Source: Deltaproteobacteria bacterium (GTDB lineage Bacteria; Desulfobacterota; Desulfuromonadia; Geobacterales; Pseudopelobacteraceae). From it: DNA of 64,000 nucleotides. Shown here in pieces: positions 19,960-29,964 of the stretch. The stretch covers positions 124,001 to 188,000 of the forward strand of contig JACPFJ010000006.1 of the NCBI GenBank assembly GCA_016182975.1, given 5' to 3'. Both the position numbers and the translations under genes were made by a program. Within the stretch, counting starts at the first letter, position 1. Every line of letters begins with the position of its first letter. The notes beneath the pieces were generated by a model, which ran no database searches, had not been told where the DNA came from, and saw only the letters and a list, made by a program, of their open reading frames with translations.

Positions 19960-21207
19960 TTATGTGAAACTGGGCACCGCTTGCATGGCCTTTGCGGCCA
20001 AGGTGACATATTCCCCGATCTGATGACGTCCCTCGGCGGTGCGCCGTCTCATATGTTGCGCCAACTGATCTCGTTCTTCGAACACGTGGTCCAAGCGTGC
20101 CATCAGCTGATTAATGCTGAAGATTGCTGGGGTCACGACCAATTCGGGGCAGCCAAGCCATTGCATAAAGCTGGCCACTTTGGGGTTGTAGCTGACTGCT
20201 ACCGTTGGCACCCCTTCAATGGCCGCGCAGACATTGCCATGGAGTCGGGTGCAGAGAGCGACCGAGGCTCCGGCGTACAGGCCCTGAGTCTCCCTGATGG
20301 ATAGGTGGTCCTGGACCACCAGGGCATTGTCTGACATCTTCATCCGACGTACCACCTCAACAGCTACCTGCCGGTCGTCTTCCAACGGGTTGCCGTGGCT
20401 GTAAGTGCACTGGGGAACAAAAAGGAGTGTCGCTTTCTTTTCAGCGGCCAACCTGTCGCAGACGGTCGCCATGACATCAAGGTAGTGGTTGGAAGATAGC
20501 TCAGGTGAGTCGGGAATGTTTCGCACCGACAGAGCGACCAACGGGCCACCCCGGTTGTTGGCCTCTGCGATGATTCGTTGCTGTTTTGGGTCGCCAGCAC
20601 CTACCGGCTCAAGGCCAAGCACAGGATCCGGTAACAGAGTGATCTCTCCGTTGAAATCGAGCCCACGGAGTTCGTCGATGCTTCGCTCGTCACGCACGGT
20701 GATGATGTTTGCCAGTCGTGCCGCCATGCGGGTGAGGTCTCGGCCGTAGTCGGTGCGTAGTGGTCCCACGGATATTCCGAACCACATGACCGGAGTCCCG
20801 GCCATGTGTGCCATCAGAGTTAGAATGACAAAGTAGGGGATCGGACCTCGCAGCAGGTCGATGGAATAATCCACAAGGGCGTTCCCCGCACCGAGCACCA
20901 ACAGATTGCTTTCGCAAATTTCCCTGTAGAGACGACAAAGATTCGTGCGATCATCACTGAAATTGAACCCTTGGAACCATTTGCCAACGCTTTCAGACTT
21001 GCTCGCATACTCAAAATTCGGAACTGAGCGCATGCCGTAGGGAGCATACAGGTCCTCTCCGGCATGACGGCAGACCACGACACCCTCAAGACCAGGAAAA
21101 TACTGGCACAACTCTTTATACATGACCACTAGGGCGGCATCATCCCCCTGGCTTTGAATACCGTATGCCCCTGCGAAAACCACTTTCTTTGACATTTGAC
21201 CAGACAC
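19960..21207 (-). CDS. polysaccharide pyruvyl transferase family protein
   Basis: VFAGAYGIQSQGDDAALVVM...LVLGAGNALVD...LCTRLHGNVCAAIEGVPTVAVSYNPKVASFM. Confidence 0.85.
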   Translation of the reverse strand: MSGQMSKKVVFAGAYGIQSQGDDAALVVMYKELCQYFPGLEGVVVCRHAGEDLYAPYGMRSVPNFEYASKSESVGKWFQGFNFSDDRTNLCRLYREICESNLLVLGAGNALVDYSIDLLRGPIPYFVILTLMAHMAGTPVMWFGISVGPLRTDYGRDLTRMAARLANIITVRDERSIDELRGLDFNGEITLLPDPVLGLEPVGAGDPKQQRIIAEANNRGGPLVALSVRNIPDSPELSSNHYLDVMATVCDRLAAEKKATLLFVPQCTYSHGNPLEDDRQVAVEVVRRMKMSDNALVVQDHLSIRETQGLYAGASVALCTRLHGNVCAAIEGVPTVAVSYNPKVASFMQWLGCPELVVTPAIFSINQLMARLDHVFEERDQLAQHMRRRTAEGRHQIGEYVTLAAKAMQAVPSFT

Positions 21208-21834
21208 CTATCGAGTTAACGCCACGACCCAATACGAGTCACGTAGCTGTCGGTTGTTGGCGGTGAATTCACTCAGTTCAATCTGCTGCACCTGAAAACC
21301 AGAACAGAGGGCCTCAATCTGTTCCAAAGTCAAGTCTGTGGGTTTATGAACAATAGTACTAAGTCGTGTCTCATCATAGATATTCCTGTCGGAACGTGTG
21401 CTGAACAGGATGTTACCACCTGGTCGGACAACGCGGCGCATTTCTGACAGGACCTTCGGGATATCATCAAATGAAAAAACGTGGAGAGACCTCCAAGCAA
21501 CCAATGCGTCGAAGGATATATCCGAAAAAGGCAATTCAAGGGAGTTTCCCTGATGCAGGGAGGCCTGTACCCCGCGTTTTACCAGCAGTTTACGGGCCAA
21601 CTGCAATGCAGCCTCCGAAATGTCGCAACCCACTGTCTCATATCCGAGTTCTGCCAGCAGTGCGGTATGACGCCCGGCGCCGCAATTCATGTCAAGAACT
21701 TTGCGGATATCTACCTGCTTCAGCCAGCGCTTGGCATAGCGCACCACATAATCGTCGGGCCATTCCAGAGCCATGTTATCTGCCTCTTTGACTTGGTGAA
21801 AATCTTCCCAGCGATCTTTAACAACCTCTTTCAT
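21208..21834 (-). CDS. class I SAM-dependent methyltransferase
   Basis: VLDMNCGAGRHTALLAELGYETVGCDISEAAL; start MKEVVKDRWEDF after AGGAGATATC. Confidence 0.85.
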   Translation of the reverse strand: MKEVVKDRWEDFHQVKEADNMALEWPDDYVVRYAKRWLKQVDIRKVLDMNCGAGRHTALLAELGYETVGCDISEAALQLARKLLVKRGVQASLHQGNSLELPFSDISFDALVAWRSLHVFSFDDIPKVLSEMRRVVRPGGNILFSTRSDRNIYDETRLSTIVHKPTDLTLEQIEALCSGFQVQQIELSEFTANNRQLRDSYWVVALTR

Positions 21835-21864
21835 GATATCTCCTCTATTCAAGAATTTCGGGGC

Positions 21865-23142
21865 TTAATTGTCATTCCAGGCAGAGTCGATGGGAAAAAC
21901 CACTTCTGCGCTCCACTTGGCCGAATTACGAAAATACGTATCAATCCTATGAAGCCATTGTTGCCCCGCACGAGCAGCAGCTTCAAGGGTCTCCCCCTTG
22001 CTGAAAAACGAACCCACTCGAAGGGGGGCTGACGAAGTGACAGTGCCTCGACTGAGACCGGAATCGGGCGAAAAGGTCCCGTTGACGGCGACTCCAGAGC
22101 ATAACTTCACCAACTCTTCTCCACAGGTATCCAGATTCCTGCACCAGAGGTAAGTTATGGCAGCACCTCGCCACCATCGCCTTTTCTCTGCCAGCGGTTG
22201 ACCCATACAGAGCTGGGAAAAGAATCCCATTACATCGATTCCGCAGGATTCGGCCATAAGGTGACGGATTGAACCAAGAGCCATATCAAAATCGATTAGT
22301 TCTGGCTGAACAGGATCCAACATGATGTCAATATTAAATGGAGTGTCTGTTAGGCCCACATGCCGGCAGAATTGCTCGATCATTGCCTGCAGATATGGAG
22401 AGGTATCATTACGTTGACACCCCTCTGAAGGACCGACTGCCAAACCGATGGGCACTCCGGGATCCCCCGGTCCAAAACATCGGCGGGCGATCACACTCGA
22501 CTTGACTCGTCCGTGTTGCAAAAAGCCGGCAATCTTGACCTCTTCACCGGGGCAGAACGATTCGATTATCGCTTCTCCATTAGGGGAGAGCGAAGCGGCA
22601 GTCGATACAGCACGGGCCAGTTGATTGCCAGATCGACAGTAAGCAACACCCTTGCTGGCCCCTCCAGCAGAACGCGGCTTGACGACAGCCGGCATGAACC
22701 TCACGGCCTTAAAATCAAAGCTGGGATTCACGTGCATGCATTTCCTTCTGGTGAGGCTGAGTTCAGCCAGCGCTTGCCACATGCGATACTTGTCCAGAAC
22801 GCCAAGAACCGCTTCTTCGGTAGGATAAGGAACCCCCAGCCATGCTGCGCTGCGTGCTGCCGATATGTATGCCTGGCCGGTTGCCGGACAACATAGAGCT
22901 GCAATCCGTCTTTCCAATCCGGATTCCGAAATATTTTCCCGAATGCCCGGATAATCAAACGTACTGACCGGTATCAGAAAGTCGGCTTCTGCGGCACCAG
23001 GGGCAAGGGGATTCCTGTCTATGGCAACAACAAAATACCCCTGCCCTCGAAAGTGCTTGATGTACGGCACTTGGCCGGGGCCCGCGCCAAAGATGAGGAC
23101 AGCATCCTTTCCGCCTGAATGGATTATTCGGCCCTCTGTCAC
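21865..23142 (-). CDS. ATP-grasp domain protein
   Basis: AVLIFGAGPGQVPYIKHFRGQGYFVVAIDRNPLAPGAAEADFLIPVSTFD...PAVVKPRSAGGASKGVAYC. Confidence 0.8.
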   Translation of the reverse strand: MTEGRIIHSGGKDAVLIFGAGPGQVPYIKHFRGQGYFVVAIDRNPLAPGAAEADFLIPVSTFDYPGIRENISESGLERRIAALCCPATGQAYISAARSAAWLGVPYPTEEAVLGVLDKYRMWQALAELSLTRRKCMHVNPSFDFKAVRFMPAVVKPRSAGGASKGVAYCRSGNQLARAVSTAASLSPNGEAIIESFCPGEEVKIAGFLQHGRVKSSVIARRCFGPGDPGVPIGLAVGPSEGCQRNDTSPYLQAMIEQFCRHVGLTDTPFNIDIMLDPVQPELIDFDMALGSIRHLMAESCGIDVMGFFSQLCMGQPLAEKRRWWRGAAITYLWCRNLDTCGEELVKLCSGVAVNGTFSPDSGLSRGTVTSSAPLRVGSFFSKGETLEAAARAGQQWLHRIDTYFRNSAKWSAEVVFPIDSAWNDN

Positions 23143-24053
23143 CGCTTACGCCCAATCAATACGACTTCGCGACCTAACCCCAAACCGGCAAGAGCTTGGT
23201 AAAGCTGCTGCTTGACCTGACCAAGGCCGGCCTTTGCCAGGTTCAGCTCAAAATTTTTGCGCCGGCCATGGCAGGCACGCCCAAGGTCGTCGTTACCGAT
23301 GTAATTGTCACCCATGAGCAGGAAGAGGTCGATGGGAAAGGTTGTTTCCTGATGGAGCACTTCGAAGCCGCAGCGCTCCAGAAGTTGTTTCAATGATGCG
23401 AAATCGAAAAAGTTGATATGGTGGGGCGGAGCTACCCACCAGGGCTGAAAGCCGCATGCGGTACGCAGCGCATGCTGGAAGGGGCTGTAGTCGTTAGGCA
23501 CGATCACGCAGAGCAGGCCGCCCGGCGCCAGCAGCCCATGAGCACGCTTGACCATATCATGGGGGTGCGGGATATGTTCCAGAACCTGGCTAAGGTGCAC
23601 AACGTCAAATGTACCCAGTTGGGTTACCAGAGTATCGTCCAGGAACTCCTCGACGATTTCCAGCCCCAATTCCCGGCTGTGTGCTGCCGATTGAGATGAC
23701 GGTTCTATTCCAAGGGCATCCCAGCCCCGCTCTTTGCCTTGGAGCAGGAAAAATCCTGGCCCAGACCCTACATCTACAATGCGCCGGCGCACAGAGGGGA
23801 GCAGTTGCTCGAAAAGGTCGTAGCGCTCACCGTAAACTAGATTCCACCACTCCAGGTCCTCGCGATGACGCTCAAGATAGAGCGGTTTCTCGGTGGAGTA
23901 GTAATCTTCTCGATAGACCTTTTCAAGCTCTTCGGGAGTGGGAATGGGAGTGATATGCCTGAAGCCGCATGTACGACATTCGATGATGTCGAATCCTGCT
24001 ACCGAGTCGAGAATCTCTCCACAATGATTCTGCCAACTGATCGACTTAGGCAT
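23139..24053 (-). CDS. methyltransferase with N-terminal Cys motif
   Basis: IIECRTCGFRHITPIPTPEELEKVYREDYY...RRIVDVGSGPGFFLLQGKERGWDALGIEPS. Confidence 0.82.
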   Translation of the reverse strand: MPKSISWQNHCGEILDSVAGFDIIECRTCGFRHITPIPTPEELEKVYREDYYSTEKPLYLERHREDLEWWNLVYGERYDLFEQLLPSVRRRIVDVGSGPGFFLLQGKERGWDALGIEPSSQSAAHSRELGLEIVEEFLDDTLVTQLGTFDVVHLSQVLEHIPHPHDMVKRAHGLLAPGGLLCVIVPNDYSPFQHALRTACGFQPWWVAPPHHINFFDFASLKQLLERCGFEVLHQETTFPIDLFLLMGDNYIGNDDLGRACHGRRKNFELNLAKAGLGQVKQQLYQALAGLGLGREVVLIGRKR

Positions 24054-25833
24054 GTTGATTAAGACTCCTCTGCATGATGGTTTTCGCGATCCGCTCAGTC
24101 CCTCTTCCGTCGATAGCTGTCCGGGCTTTGTGCGACATGGCCAGGCACGTCTTTTTGTCGGTCAGCAGGGACCTGACCGCAGAAGCAATTGCATCGTCGC
24201 TGACTTCGTAATGGACACCGCAGCTCAGGGCCAGTCCCTGCTCGACAAATACCGATGCAGAGCGGGCATGATCTGGAGTCAGGGAGAGATACACCGCAGG
24301 GACTCCCATGGCTGCCAGCTCATAGGCAGTCACTCCAAAGGAGGCAATTGCGAGATCGACATTCGCCATGAGATTATTCATCTCCTGCACATTCTGCATT
24401 ACTCGGAAGCAGCGCCGTGTACGGCCGAGCAGAGCTTCAAGCTCTTCCCCTTGGCGGAAGCCCGCTCCAACGACAACCGTTGTCTCAAAGTCGCCATCCA
24501 GGTCATCCAGAATTTGCATGACACGCAGCGTCAAGCCTGCGGGGTCACTGCCTCCCATGGTCACCAGCAGATGTGGAATTATATTTTCACTTGCCGAAGG
24601 TCTATAGGAAAAACCACGACGTAGGGGAACCCAGTCCCAGCCTGTGAACAACTCGCCGGTAAAACCGCTCCAGTCAAGTTCACGCACTTGCGGTACCGGC
24701 GGATAGAAGGCAAGGTCGGCCTCAAGCCGGCGGACGGTTGGGTCGTCGAGAGTTGCTATCAGAACCCCTCTTTTGCGCCAGTGCCTCAGACATTCGATCG
24801 GAAGAGCGCTACGGACATCGACTGTCAGAATATCGGGGCCAAGCTGTTCCATAAGGCCGTCGAGCCAGTTCCCTTCACTCATATCGGCAGGCTTGGCTGC
24901 TATGGGAAATCCCTTCTCACTCACCAGAGCCATCCCCGGCTCTCCACTTGTCATTGCGAACGTGATCCCGCAGCCGTGTTTCTCGCGGAGTTCATCTGCA
25001 AGGGCCAAACAGCGGACAACGTGCCCCAGGCCGACAATGGCGTCGCCGTCACAGCGTACCAATACCCTGACAGTGCGGTCGGTGGCTTTCTTCTGGTATA
25101 TGTGCCTGTTGATCTCCAGCAGTTCCGGGCAGCTTCGCAATAGTCTTACCACATCGGTTATTTCGAGATCTCCGGGCGGGGCGGCCAAGCGGCGGTAAAG
25201 CTCTTCAATGAAACACAGGTCCGCGGGGGTGTCTACTGAGATGCGGGCCCCCTTGAATTGGTGCTCGGGGGAAATAGAGATGTGGGCAATGTGGAATGAT
25301 TCCGGGTGTTCCTTGAAGTAGGCTGTGATGTGTTCGATGGCTACCGGATCTTCTGCCGCTTCAGCCAGCAGACGATTCAAGGCGGCTCGTGTGAACGGGC
25401 AAAAACCTTCGTTGATGGAGTCAATTCCCTTTTCGCCCGTGCAATATTCCGCCCCTTCACCGATCAATGTCTCAACGAGACGATCAAGGGTCTCGGGGTC
25501 AATCAGCGGGGCATCTCCGGTCACACGGACTATGACATCCGGATCCAGCTGCGCGGCAGCCAGCGCGAACCGCTGCAAGACATTGTCTTCCGGGCCGCGC
25601 ACCAGTTCGATTCCTTCCATGCGGGCGAATTCAACAAGCGGATCGTCAGGGGAACCATCCGAGGTAGCAATAGCTATCACGCTTACAGTCCGGCATTTCC
25701 GCAGACGGTGAATAAGGTGCCAGAGTAACGGCTTACCAGCTAGCGGCTGCAGCACCTTGCCAGGCAGTCGGGTGGAACCCATGCGGGCCTGGATTATCGC
25801 AGCGACTTTGAGCTTTTTATGCATAGTGTTCAA
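24046..25833 (-). CDS. fusion of SpsF/PseF-type cytidylyltransferase and PseG-like hydrolase/transferase
   Basis: N-terminal AAIIQARMGSTRLPGKVLQPLAGKPLLWHL; C-terminal VLVRCDGDAIVGLGHVVRCLALADELREKHGC. Confidence 0.85.
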   Translation of the reverse strand: MNTMHKKLKVAAIIQARMGSTRLPGKVLQPLAGKPLLWHLIHRLRKCRTVSVIAIATSDGSPDDPLVEFARMEGIELVRGPEDNVLQRFALAAAQLDPDVIVRVTGDAPLIDPETLDRLVETLIGEGAEYCTGEKGIDSINEGFCPFTRAALNRLLAEAAEDPVAIEHITAYFKEHPESFHIAHISISPEHQFKGARISVDTPADLCFIEELYRRLAAPPGDLEITDVVRLLRSCPELLEINRHIYQKKATDRTVRVLVRCDGDAIVGLGHVVRCLALADELREKHGCGITFAMTSGEPGMALVSEKGFPIAAKPADMSEGNWLDGLMEQLGPDILTVDVRSALPIECLRHWRKRGVLIATLDDPTVRRLEADLAFYPPVPQVRELDWSGFTGELFTGWDWVPLRRGFSYRPSASENIIPHLLVTMGGSDPAGLTLRVMQILDDLDGDFETTVVVGAGFRQGEELEALLGRTRRCFRVMQNVQEMNNLMANVDLAIASFGVTAYELAAMGVPAVYLSLTPDHARSASVFVEQGLALSCGVHYEVSDDAIASAVRSLLTDKKTCLAMSHKARTAIDGRGTERIAKTIMQRSLNQHA

Positions 25834-25839
25834 TGCGAT

Positions 25840-26646
25840 TTATATGAACTTCCACACAATTATGCTGGTGGGGTTCAATGGGTTATTTCCGAAAGCATCA
25901 AATTCTGTATGCACTATTTCAATATCCTCTCCTGTTCTTAACAGATCAAGTAAATTCAAATTATAATCGTTTATTTTCAAATACTTATTTCGTAACAAAC
26001 CAATCAAATCTTCTCTTCCATCGTTATATATTGGCTCAAAATGCAGTATATATTTAAGTTTATGTTTTATTTTTCTCAAGGAATTGATTATGACAGTAGC
26101 ATCTGGAATCTGTTCTATAGAATGAACAGTAATGATGCTGGAATTATCTTTGATAAAATCATAGTCACTTTGTTCATAATAATTAAAATCATACATCTCA
26201 AAACCAAGCATTTTAGCCAGCTTTACGGCATTTTTTGAATATTCCCCTCCGTAAACATTACGGTCTTGATACTCCTTCAGCCAAATCATATTCTGCCCGT
26301 TACCTGCCCCAAGCTCGCATATGTATTCATTTTTGCAATATTTTTCGATCTGTTCCAATATTTTATTTCTTTTTAATGCAACTAACATACAGAAAGGCAT
26401 AAGATAAATACTGTCTTTAATAGCGACGTATGTTTCTTTGCTGGAAATTGCATACAATGACTTTGTTCTGTAGCTCTCAAGGTCCTGCTGGGCGACCTCA
26501 AGGCGTTTTCCGTACACTTCTAAGTTATATTCATTTTCTATTTGCTCAATTGTTCTTATTTTTTTGGATGTTGACTGATCACCTAATAATTTATCGGTCC
26601 ATACATTGTTGGCGTTCAGGTAATCGTTTAAAGATACGGGTTTCAC
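25840..26646 (-). CDS. SAM methyltransferase-like protein, AT-rich gene
   Basis: YICELGAGNGQNMIWLKEYQDRNVYGGEYSKNAVKLAK. Confidence 0.7.
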   Translation of the reverse strand: MKPVSLNDYLNANNVWTDKLLGDQSTSKKIRTIEQIENEYNLEVYGKRLEVAQQDLESYRTKSLYAISSKETYVAIKDSIYLMPFCMLVALKRNKILEQIEKYCKNEYICELGAGNGQNMIWLKEYQDRNVYGGEYSKNAVKLAKMLGFEMYDFNYYEQSDYDFIKDNSSIITVHSIEQIPDATVIINSLRKIKHKLKYILHFEPIYNDGREDLIGLLRNKYLKINDYNLNLLDLLRTGEDIEIVHTEFDAFGNNPLNPTSIIVWKFI

Positions 26647-26656
26647 AGAAGTTCTC

Positions 26657-27520
26657 CTATTTCGGAATCCACATATTTCTTATGGCTGCAAACGGCCTCA
26701 ACCCATCCACTGGATCTGCCCGCCAGTCACGGTCAGGCAACTCCACGGCGACGGGTACTTTTTCTCCGCTGCCATCGGAGAAAAATCCGTCAGTGACTGT
26801 GGCTATGACCTGTTCTATCTGATCCGGCAACCAGCAGTGCCCCGTCTTGAACTCCTCCCCTTCTCCCTCCAGATCCAGATGAAACTCGATCATTCCGGCA
26901 TCCCACTGGTGTACGGCCCGGTAGATGACAGCAGGCGATACACTGTGATCCGACCAGCCGGTCTTGCAGTTGAATGCATCTGCAAGTGTGCGGATCGCGG
27001 CCAGGTTGCATTGGTCGAGCGGAGTTGGATAGCCTGATACGCAGTGGAGCAGGGTCAGGTCAACGCAACCAGCGGAACGTAACGTTTCCACTGCTCCCTG
27101 GATTTCATCCATTGTAGCCATCCCCGTGGAGAGAACCACCGGTTTGTCGGTGTGAGCGCAGGCGGTCAGAAGATCGTTCCAGAGGAGTTCGTAGGAAGCA
27201 ATCTTGTAAAAATCCACGTAGGGCAAAAGTTCTTCCACTGCCTTGAGATAGAAGGGTGTGCATGAAAATTGTATCCCCCGCTCCCGACAATGGGCCGCAA
27301 GGGGGGCAAGGAACTCGACCGGCAGCTCCCACTCTTTACGAGCACGGTGCATGGGGCTTTTCTTCAATATCTCCGGAGCGAAGAGTTCCTCTATCCTGAA
27401 CAATTGGAATTTGACAGCTCCGCAGCCAACAGCAACGGCAGTGTCGATAAACCTGAAACAGCGCTCCAAATTCCGGTGGTGGTTGCTGGACACCTCAGCA
27501 ACAAAAAGTGGATCAGTCAT
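26657..27520 (-). CDS. NeuB/PseI-family sialic-acid-type synthase, apparently lacking the C-terminal SAF domain
   Basis: FVAEVSSNHHRNLERCFRFIDTAVAVGCGAVKFQLF...FYKIASYELLWNDLL...STGMATMDEI; start after GGGAGGTATC. Confidence 0.85.
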   Translation of the reverse strand: MTDPLFVAEVSSNHHRNLERCFRFIDTAVAVGCGAVKFQLFRIEELFAPEILKKSPMHRARKEWELPVEFLAPLAAHCRERGIQFSCTPFYLKAVEELLPYVDFYKIASYELLWNDLLTACAHTDKPVVLSTGMATMDEIQGAVETLRSAGCVDLTLLHCVSGYPTPLDQCNLAAIRTLADAFNCKTGWSDHSVSPAVIYRAVHQWDAGMIEFHLDLEGEGEEFKTGHCWLPDQIEQVIATVTDGFFSDGSGEKVPVAVELPDRDWRADPVDGLRPFAAIRNMWIPK

Positions 27521-28700
27521 GATACCTCCCGGCGCAGGCAGAATTGCACCCAAGAACATCTCGAAGAGCCACCACCACCTTGTTCTGTCCTCCCTCGGTT
27601 AAGTCTGGGTAGAGCGGTAGCGTGATGGCTTCCCGATAATGCCTCTCCGCCTCAGGGAAATCTCCGTCATGATAGCCGAGAGCGCGATAGTACGGGTGGG
27701 TATGCACCGGGATGTAGTGGAGGTTTACCATTATTCCCTGTTGCCGCAGTTCTTCGAAGACCACGTGATGACTCTTGTCGATCCTGTCATGGAGACGTAT
27801 GACGTAGAGATGAAAGGCGGAATGTGCGTCGGGATGCTGCCAGGGGAGGGTAAGCGGAAGGTCTTGGAGAAGTTCATTGTAACGTTGCGCGAGACGATGA
27901 CGACGCGCCACGAACTCGTTGATTTTCGTAATCTGGCTAACGCCCAAGGCGGCCTGAATATCGGTCATCCGGTAGTTGAAACCGAGCTCAATTTGCTGAT
28001 AATACCAAGGGCCGTGTGATTCTTCCGTCATCATTGATGGGTTGCGTGTAATGCCGTGGCTGCGCAATCGCATCAAATTTTCGTGCGTCTTCAAGTTGTT
28101 GGTCATGACCATCCCTCCTTCACCGGTGGTAATGATCTTGACCGGATGGAAGCTGAAGACAGTCATGTCCGAATAACGACAATTCCCTACCGGTTCTCCC
28201 TTATAGCGGCCGCCGATAGCATGGGATGCATCCTCAATGACTCTGAAGCCATAGCGCTTTGCCAGGTCGGCAATTGCCTCCATCTCACATGACTGGCCTG
28301 CGAAATGCACCGGTATGACAACCTTCGGCAGCTTTCCGGAGTGCAGCGCCTGCTCCAGCTTTTCTTCCAGACGCTCGACGCTCATGTTGTAGGTGCGGGG
28401 ATCAATATCGACAAAGTCAACGGTTGCACCGCAGTAAAGAGCACAGTTTGCAGATGCCACAAACGTATTGGGAGAAGTCCAGAGAATGTCGCCAGGAGCG
28501 AGGCCAGCTGCCAGGCAGGCGATATGCAATGCGGAAGTGGCGCTATTCACCGCCACGGCATGGTCGGCACCACAATAATGGGCAACGGTCTGTTCAAACC
28601 GCTCTACGGCCGGCCCTTGGGTCAACCAGTCGGATTTAAGAACCTCGACGACCGCCTGTATATCTGCCTCACTGATTGACTGGCGTCCGTAGGGAATCAT
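27513..28700 (-). CDS. pseC: PseC-type UDP-4-amino-4,6-dideoxy-N-acetyl-altrosamine transaminase
   Basis: MIPYGRQSISEADIQAVVEVLKSDWLTQGPAVERFE...VFSFHPVKIITTGEGGMVMTN. Confidence 0.9.
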   Translation of the reverse strand: MIPYGRQSISEADIQAVVEVLKSDWLTQGPAVERFEQTVAHYCGADHAVAVNSATSALHIACLAAGLAPGDILWTSPNTFVASANCALYCGATVDFVDIDPRTYNMSVERLEEKLEQALHSGKLPKVVIPVHFAGQSCEMEAIADLAKRYGFRVIEDASHAIGGRYKGEPVGNCRYSDMTVFSFHPVKIITTGEGGMVMTNNLKTHENLMRLRSHGITRNPSMMTEESHGPWYYQQIELGFNYRMTDIQAALGVSQITKINEFVARRHRLAQRYNELLQDLPLTLPWQHPDAHSAFHLYVIRLHDRIDKSHHVVFEELRQQGIMVNLHYIPVHTHPYYRALGYHDGDFPEAERHYREAITLPLYPDLTEGGQNKVVVALRDVLGCNSACAGRYHD

Positions 28701-29710
28701 GGCTCAACCAAAAAATCGGGATCAACGTGGTCTCTAATCATGCATCTTAGCTGTTCTACGCTCAACCAAACCGTATTTTCACTACTGTTGTAGCGAAATC
28801 CCTTGGAGCACGGTGTTCCGTTATGTTCGCCGCTTGCGAAGCCATGCGCCTTTCTCACGGTCGGCAACATGATGAAATAGTCGTCATATTCCAATGTGGA
28901 AATCGCATCGTTTTCTGTGATCATCTCTTCGTGAAGTTTCTCTCCCGGTCTGATGCCGACTATTTCATGCCGGCATTCGGGTGCAACAGCTTTCGCAAGG
29001 TCGGTGATCCGGTAGCTCGGAATTTTGGGGACAAATATTTCGCCGCCTTGCATAGTATTCAAGGCAAACAAAACCAGCTTTACCCCATCTTCGAGAGTGA
29101 TGCTGAAACGGGTCATTTGTTCGTCAGTGATCGGCAGAACCCCCGTTTTTCGCTTTTCCAGAAAAAATGGTACCACACTACCCCGGCTTCCCAGAACGTT
29201 TCCGTACCGCACCACTGAAAATTTGATATCACGTTGTCCCCGAAAATTGTTTGCGGCCGTAAACAACTTGTCGGAACAAAGCTTTGTGGCGCCGTACAGA
29301 TTGATGGGAGCAGCCGCCTTGTCGGTACTCAGCGCCACAACCTTCTGTACCCCGCAATCAATACAGCCTTCAATGACATTTTGCGCGCCGAGTATGTTGG
29401 TTTTTATTGCTTCAAAGGGGTTGTATTCTGTTGCGGGAACCTGTTTCAGTGCAGCGGCATGAACGACAATGTCAATTCCCTCAAAAGCCCTGGCCAGACG
29501 GTCCTTGTCCCTGACATCACCTATAAAATAACGTAGCTGAGGATATCTGGATGTGGGAAAAGTCTGCTGCATTTCATACTGCTTCATTTCATCGCGGGAA
29601 TAGACGACCATGCGCTTTACGGTGGGGTATTGCGCCAGCACCGTCTCGACGAATTTTTTGCCGAACGATCCGGTGCCGCCTGTTATGAGGATTGATTGTT
29701 CATTCAGCAA
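28697..29710 (-). CDS. pseB: PseB-type UDP-N-acetylglucosamine 4,6-dehydratase (inverting)
   Basis: LNEQSILITGGTGSFGKKFVETVLAQYPTVKRMVVYSRDEMKQYEMQQTF; probable TTG start at 29710 after AGGAGA (track start is GTG 29749). Confidence 0.9.
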   Translation of the reverse strand: MLNEQSILITGGTGSFGKKFVETVLAQYPTVKRMVVYSRDEMKQYEMQQTFPTSRYPQLRYFIGDVRDKDRLARAFEGIDIVVHAAALKQVPATEYNPFEAIKTNILGAQNVIEGCIDCGVQKVVALSTDKAAAPINLYGATKLCSDKLFTAANNFRGQRDIKFSVVRYGNVLGSRGSVVPFFLEKRKTGVLPITDEQMTRFSITLEDGVKLVLFALNTMQGGEIFVPKIPSYRITDLAKAVAPECRHEIVGIRPGEKLHEEMITENDAISTLEYDDYFIMLPTVRKAHGFASGEHNGTPCSKGFRYNSSENTVWLSVEQLRCMIRDHVDPDFLVEP

Positions 29711-29964
29711 AGAATCTTCTCCTGACTGTTGAGACAAACTCAAAGCCACACAAACTCAGGCGGTTTCGTCGCGTAACCACCTTGAATAAAACTACTGAGG
29801 ATAATGGAAGATACTGCAATCTCCCGCTCCGCTTCAGGGAGGAGTTGGCGCACTCACATGGTGTTTCATGAGGTTTGAGGAGGGAGTAATGTTGCCAATT
29901 TTTAAATATGTCGAAGCAGTGCAAAGCAGCCAAACTGTTACAACGGCGGACGTTCATCAATGCC

